Assembly (NCBI GenBank): GCA_032250555.1
Contig: JAVVFI010000066.1
Span: 1 to 17,114 of the forward strand
Origin: NIOZ-UU13 sp032250555
GTDB taxonomy: Bacteria > Planctomycetota > Phycisphaerae > Sedimentisphaerales > Anaerobacaceae
Length of the DNA stretch: 17,114 bases
Reading direction: 5' to 3'
Made by a program: the position numbers and the translations under genes. The notes beneath the pieces are model-generated. The model saw nothing but the letters and a program-made list of their open reading frames with translations. It had not been told where the DNA came from and ran no database searches. Position 1 is the first letter of the stretch. Every line of letters begins with the position of its first letter. Positions 13,910 to 17,114 of the stretch are shown one piece after another.

Positions 13910-14940
13910 CTTAACCTCCGAGTATCCAGGTTGGGATTTTGCAGTTTAGAACCAAACGGGGCGCCCTCAAGAGGCAACAACTTCAAAACACCATCCGATG
14001 TCTTGGAATCTATTATAAACTTCCTGATGCCCGGTAGTATCTCTTCCATCGTTTCGAGATAAAGCCGCGTTCGAGTTACATCTTTTGCCTTTTCGTACTC
14101 GGCAAGCACAGCCAAAAATTTTGCAACATCGCCCTGTGCCCGTTTTACTTTTTCTTCCTTGTAAGCCTCAGCCGCTAAGATTAAGCTCCTGGCTTCACCG
14201 CGAGCCTTGGGTATGATGTCCTCTTTATATCCTTCAGCTTCCTGAATCATTTTGTCCTTATCTTCCTTGGCGCTCACCACGTCGCTGAATGATGATGCTA
14301 CTTCTTTTGGAGGTTGTACAGTCTGAAGTTTAACCTCGGTTATTCTAATGCCACTTTCATATCCATCGACTATCTCCTGGAGCAGTGTGCGTATGTCGAT
14401 TTCCACCTGCAGTTTTTCTCCGATGAGTACATCGTCAATAGGCCTTTTCCCTACGACCTGCCGCAATGCAACCTCGGCTGCGTCCTTAATCGTGCCCTGC
14501 GAGCCTTCCAGATTTCGTACGTTAAACAGGTAGTCGGCCGCGTCCTTTATTTTATACTGAATTATGATTTGCGCATCGATAATTTGCTCGTCGCCGCTAA
14601 GCATCAGCGACTCTTCCGTGTGGAATCTGTACCTTGCCGGCGGGCCCGGGCTAATGGTTTCAAAGCCGATCTCTATTCGACGCACCTGTTCTATTTTTGG
14701 TTTGTCGACCTTTTCGATCGGACGGGGCAGGCAATAATGCGGGCCCGGCCCAGTTGTCCTTACAACTTTGCCAAATCGGCGTACTACACCCTGCTCACCG
14801 GGTCTTACTATATATATCCCCGAGGCAAGCCATAGCACTAATAGAATCGGGATTATCCATTTGAGCAATGGGATTAACTGATCGGGAAATTTAATATTCA
14901 TCCTATATTCACCTGATTCCCAGTTACTTATCTTTTCCAT
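13906..14940 (-). CDS. hflK: HflK, SPFH/band-7 modulator of FtsH protease
   Basis: A 344-residue partner of HflC. I use the ATG at 14940: AAAGGA is 6 nt upstream, and the promoter at 14994-15021 would start transcription near 14987, so the earlier in-frame ATG at 14991 lies at or above the transcript start. An ATG at 14901, preceded by AGGTGA, is an alternative. A transmembrane helix (LLKWIIPILLVLWLASGIYI) is followed by VRPGEQGVVRRFGKVVRTTG and PGPHYCLPRPIEKVDKP, and the HflK core runs through DAQIIIQYKIKDAADYLFNV and ALRQVVGKRPIDDVL. The coiled coil (EAEGYKEDIIPKARGEA) is followed by ETMEEILPGIRKFIID. The Gly-rich cytoplasmic tail that E. coli HflK has before the helix is missing, which explains the shorter length. 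Confidence 0.94.
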   Translation of the reverse strand: MEKISNWESGEYRMNIKFPDQLIPLLKWIIPILLVLWLASGIYIVRPGEQGVVRRFGKVVRTTGPGPHYCLPRPIEKVDKPKIEQVRRIEIGFETISPGPPARYRFHTEESLMLSGDEQIIDAQIIIQYKIKDAADYLFNVRNLEGSQGTIKDAAEVALRQVVGKRPIDDVLIGEKLQVEIDIRTLLQEIVDGYESGIRITEVKLQTVQPPKEVASSFSDVVSAKEDKDKMIQEAEGYKEDIIPKARGEARSLILAAEAYKEEKVKRAQGDVAKFLAVLAEYEKAKDVTRTRLYLETMEEILPGIRKFIIDSKTSDGVLKLLPLEGAPFGSKLQNPNLDTRRLR

Positions 14941-14993
14941 AAGAGATCCTTTCGAGGATATTAGTAATGTACAGTCGCTGCCGCATTTCACTG

Positions 14994-15021
14994 ATTATAG
15001 GCAAGCCTGTTACCGTGTCAA
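14994..15021 (-). promoter_or_regulatory. Perfect sigma70-type promoter for hflK-hflC
   Basis: On the minus strand TTGACA (15021-15016), a 16-nt spacer and TATAAT (14999-14994), an exact match in both boxes. Transcription would start near 14987, leaving a leader of about 45 nt before the ATG at 14940. Confidence 0.85.
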
Positions 15022-15045
15022 TATAATTAACTGCTTTAGTAACGC

Positions 15046-15074
15046 TTGCCCGTGTGTTACAGTTCCGGTATTAT
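15046..15074 (+). promoter_or_regulatory. Candidate promoter for the NT-TPM-LemA operon
   Basis: TTGCCC (15046-15051), 17-nt spacer, TATTAT (15069-15074), about 50 nt before the ATG at 15124. It diverges from the hflKC promoter, with 24 nt between the two -35 boxes, so a shared regulator could act on both. Confidence 0.45.
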
Positions 15075-15123
15075 ATATTCACTGCTTTCAATCTGTTCAG
15101 AAAATCAAAGAGGTAAAAACAAG

Positions 15124-15882
15124 ATGGCTGAAAACAAAACAAATCTAAAGCTCGATGCTTTAGGCGAGCATATTCGCGACAGTATTAAGAATTTTATCGA
15201 GAAACTCACTTTAGAATTAGCTGAGAACCTGCAGAGCATCACGGTAGTCGGCAGCAGTTTGACAGGAGATTTCAGGCCCGGGCAAAGCGACATTAATACA
15301 GTCCTCGTTCTTGAGAAGCAAAGTTTATCTTCGCTCAATGCCATAGCCTCCCTGGCCAAGCCGATGAGAAAGAAGCGCATCTCACCGCCGCTGCTGATGA
15401 CAGAATCGTATATCGAACAGTCTCTCGATGTTTTTGGTGTTGAATTTCTGGACTTTCAACTAACACATAAGACAATCCTCGGTAATGATCCTTTCGAGAC
15501 GCTTACATTTGATAAAAAAGACGTTCGACTCCAGTGCGAGCGGGAACTAAAAGCAATGCTCATCAGATTAAGGCAGGGCTATATTGCCTCGGCAGCCAAT
15601 AAAAAACTCGTCCGGGATGTTTTGATTTCGACTGCGAAAGGCCTAGCTCCTTTTTTACGAGCAATCCTTTGGTTAAAAGATATCGATAGACCCGTTCAGG
15701 CGGAACCGACATTCAACAAGGCGGCTGAGAAGCTTTCAGTTAATCTGGAATCTTTGGAGACTGCGAGAAACTGGCAAAACCAAAATGCCCGTCTCGGCGA
15801 GGCGGAAATTGAGAATGCCTTCGAGTTGGTCTATACCACAGTTGAAAATTTATCTCTTATCGTTGATAGGCTTGAGGTTTAA
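15124..15882 (+). CDS. Nucleotidyltransferase-fold protein
   Basis: A 252-residue cytoplasmic protein; the start MAENKTNLK is preferred because AGAGGT stands about 10 nt upstream and the promoter at 15046-15074 would leave an earlier ATG at 15046 untranscribed. A minimal nucleotidyltransferase (polymerase-beta superfamily) core lies at about 38-65: ITVVGSSLTGDF, then SDINTVLVLE. The G-S motif is present, but the usual D-x-D/E reads D56-I57-N58, so one catalytic metal ligand is replaced. After it comes a helical C-terminal half (about 130-252) of the kind that follows such folds. Its substrate is unknown. It is 2 nt upstream of the TPM gene and is clearly co-transcribed. It may be a real transferase of relaxed type or a non-catalytic binding protein. 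Confidence 0.75.
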   Translation: MAENKTNLKLDALGEHIRDSIKNFIEKLTLELAENLQSITVVGSSLTGDFRPGQSDINTVLVLEKQSLSSLNAIASLAKPMRKKRISPPLLMTESYIEQSLDVFGVEFLDFQLTHKTILGNDPFETLTFDKKDVRLQCERELKAMLIRLRQGYIASAANKKLVRDVLISTAKGLAPFLRAILWLKDIDRPVQAEPTFNKAAEKLSVNLESLETARNWQNQNARLGEAEIENAFELVYTTVENLSLIVDRLEV

Positions 15883-15884
15883 TT

Positions 15885-16688
15885 ATGCGACGATTCTTTA
15901 CAATATTAATAGCTGCGCTTCTGATAATATCGTCTGCGACAACATCCGGCCAAGCGGCGACCGATTTACAGAAACCGAGTCACTATGTCGAAGATTACGC
16001 CAACGTGATAAACGCCTCACAAGAACGTTCGCTAAACGGGATACTGCAGGAACTGGAACAAAAGACCGGGGCCCAGTATATCATCCTGACCGTGGTGACA
16101 ATGGGGGGGATGTCGATAGAACAATTTTCAATCGAGTTGGCTGAAAAATGGAAGCTCGGCCAAAAAGGCAAAGATAACGGCATGCTTTTCGTGCTTGCGA
16201 AAAATGACCGAAAATGGCGATTCGAGGTTGGCTACGGACTGGAGGGTTTTATCACAGATCAGTACTGCGGGCGAGTAGGCAGAGAGGTTCTTGTACCATA
16301 TCTTAAGAAAGGTAATTACAGCGAGGGAATTTACCAGGCGAATTTGACAATAGTCCAGAATATCGCTACAAAAGCAGGAGTTGCCCTGACGGGTATGCCC
16401 AAAATGGCTCCTATAGGCTCTCAACGCCGAAATGTAAGAAGAGGCCTGCCCTGCTGCAGCATTCTGCCGGTTTTGATTTTTATGTTCCTGATATTCGGTG
16501 GAGGCGGCCGAGGCCGAGGTATGGGATTATGGTTCTTTCTGCCGTTTATGCTCGGCGGATTCGGCGGTCATGGGGGTTACGGCAGGAGCGGTTCGTTTGG
16601 GGGAGGAAGCTTTGGAGGAAGTTTTGGAGGATTCGGCGGCGGAATGGGCGGGGGATTCGGTGGCGGCGGTGCAAGCGGTGGATGGTAG
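15885..16688 (+). CDS. TPM-domain exported membrane protein with Gly-rich tail (YgcG type)
   Basis: A 267-residue protein with a signal peptide (1 to about 24, ending SGQAA). A TPM domain spans about 31-165: VEDYANVINASQERSLNGIL, then TGAQYIILTVVTMGG, EKWKLGQKGKDNGMLFVLAK and FEVGYGLEGFITDQYCGRV. A transmembrane helix follows at about 189-205 (CCSILPVLIFMFLIFG), a second hydrophobic stretch at 213-224, and a C-terminal Gly/Phe/Ser-rich tail of over 40 residues. This order is standard for the family, in which the TPM domain is extracytoplasmic; the function is not settled, but the gene is usually paired with LemA as here. The ribosome binding site GAGG lies in the end of the previous gene, 2 nt before it in intergenic distance. 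Confidence 0.92.
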   Translation: MRRFFTILIAALLIISSATTSGQAATDLQKPSHYVEDYANVINASQERSLNGILQELEQKTGAQYIILTVVTMGGMSIEQFSIELAEKWKLGQKGKDNGMLFVLAKNDRKWRFEVGYGLEGFITDQYCGRVGREVLVPYLKKGNYSEGIYQANLTIVQNIATKAGVALTGMPKMAPIGSQRRNVRRGLPCCSILPVLIFMFLIFGGGGRGRGMGLWFFLPFMLGGFGGHGGYGRSGSFGGGSFGGSFGGFGGGMGGGFGGGGASGGW

Positions 16689-16726
16689 AAACAAGCAACA
16701 ATACAATTTTTGAAGGGATTAATGAT

Positions 16727-17114
16727 ATGAGAAACTTCGGAAAAGCATGGGTTGTTCTCGTAGGCGTGCTGGTCGTTTTGTTATTGATTGGCCTTGGAAT
16801 ATTCTCCTGGTATATCAGCGGTTATAACAAGGCAGTCAATCTCGAACAGGGAGCGGAAAAAGCATGGGCGGATATCGATACCACTTTACAGCGAAGGCTC
16901 GATTTAATTCCGAACCTCGTTGAAACGGTCAAAGGATATGCGACACACGAAAAAGAGCTGTTCGAAAATATTGCCAAGTCGAGGGAGAAATATTTTCAGG
17001 CGGGTTCCAGGGCGGGCAAGATTGAAGCGACTAATGAACTCAGCGGTTTCCTGTCGCGGCTTTTAATGCTGCAGGAAAACTATCCGCAGTTGAAGGCCAA
17101 TGAAAATTTTCGAG
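16727..17114 (+). CDS. lemA: LemA family protein, 5' part
   Basis: The first 129 residues of a LemA protein that runs off the window; it starts at the ATG at 16727 with AAGGG about 10 nt upstream, 38 nt after the TPM stop. A short N-terminal tail and one transmembrane helix (about 7-29) lead into the LemA helical bundle. Family motifs are EKAWADIDTTLQRR (44-57), LDLIPNLVETVKGYATHEKE (58-77) and ENYPQLKAN (117-125). LemA proteins are membrane-anchored with the bundle outside the membrane; their role is unknown, but they are genetically linked to TPM proteins as in this operon. Confidence 0.93.
   Translation, partial: MRNFGKAWVVLVGVLVVLLLIGLGIFSWYISGYNKAVNLEQGAEKAWADIDTTLQRRLDLIPNLVETVKGYATHEKELFENIAKSREKYFQAGSRAGKIEATNELSGFLSRLLMLQENYPQLKANENFR

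Noticed and set aside
14314..14835. 173-codon + frame inside hflK
   Set aside because: Antisense shadow of a well-supported gene.

Overview
The window most likely comes from a planctomycete, probably a Phycisphaerae/Sedimentisphaerales-type bacterium. This is an inference from gene content: a PEP-CTERM exported protein, a Tat-exported sugar-phosphate isomerase/epimerase, large exported proteins built from repeated TYYWR[IV]DE modules, and several exported proteins I cannot assign. I saw no tRNA, rRNA, CRISPR array, transposase or integrase.

Layout, left to right. (1) 1-1317 (+): the 3' end of a large exported repeat protein, closed by a clear intrinsic terminator. (2) 1397-3143 (-): a tRNA-queuosine mannosyltransferase-type glycosyltransferase, preceded on the same strand by a P-domain/PEP-CTERM gene broken by a frameshift. 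(3) 3144-5620 (-): a hairpin-rich intergenic stretch, then two unassigned exported proteins. The upstream one has a folded leader carrying a possible 14-codon leader ORF. (4) 6061-7374 (-): an orphan ParA-type ATPase fused to a C-terminal CBM48/AMPK-type glycogen-binding domain, with no ParB beside it. (5) 7774-8661 (+): the Tat-signal sugar isomerase. (6) 8662-12206 (+): an AT-rich gene-poor stretch, then a two-gene unit. The unit is an exported metallo-beta-lactamase-fold hydrolase resembling the ComEC C-terminal domain and a three-helix coiled-coil membrane protein. It is followed at 12176-12206 by a second, orphan copy of the last ten codons of the isomerase. (7) 12322-12765 (-): an Hsp20 small heat-shock protein with a strong terminator. 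(8) 13046-14940 (-): hflK-hflC, overlapping by 4 nt, driven by a perfect TTGACA-16-TATAAT promoter. (9) 15124-17114 (+): a divergent operon of a nucleotidyltransferase-fold protein, a TPM-domain protein and a LemA protein that runs off the window.

How the genes fit together. hflK-hflC and the NT-TPM-LemA operon diverge from one short promoter region. With Hsp20 they form a protein-quality and membrane-maintenance neighbourhood, though FtsH itself is not present. The best candidates for something undescribed are the ParA-CBM48 fusion and the MBL/coiled-coil membrane cassette, which sits between a whole isomerase gene and an orphan isomerase tail. That arrangement suggests the cassette was inserted into, or replaced most of, a tandem isomerase paralogue.
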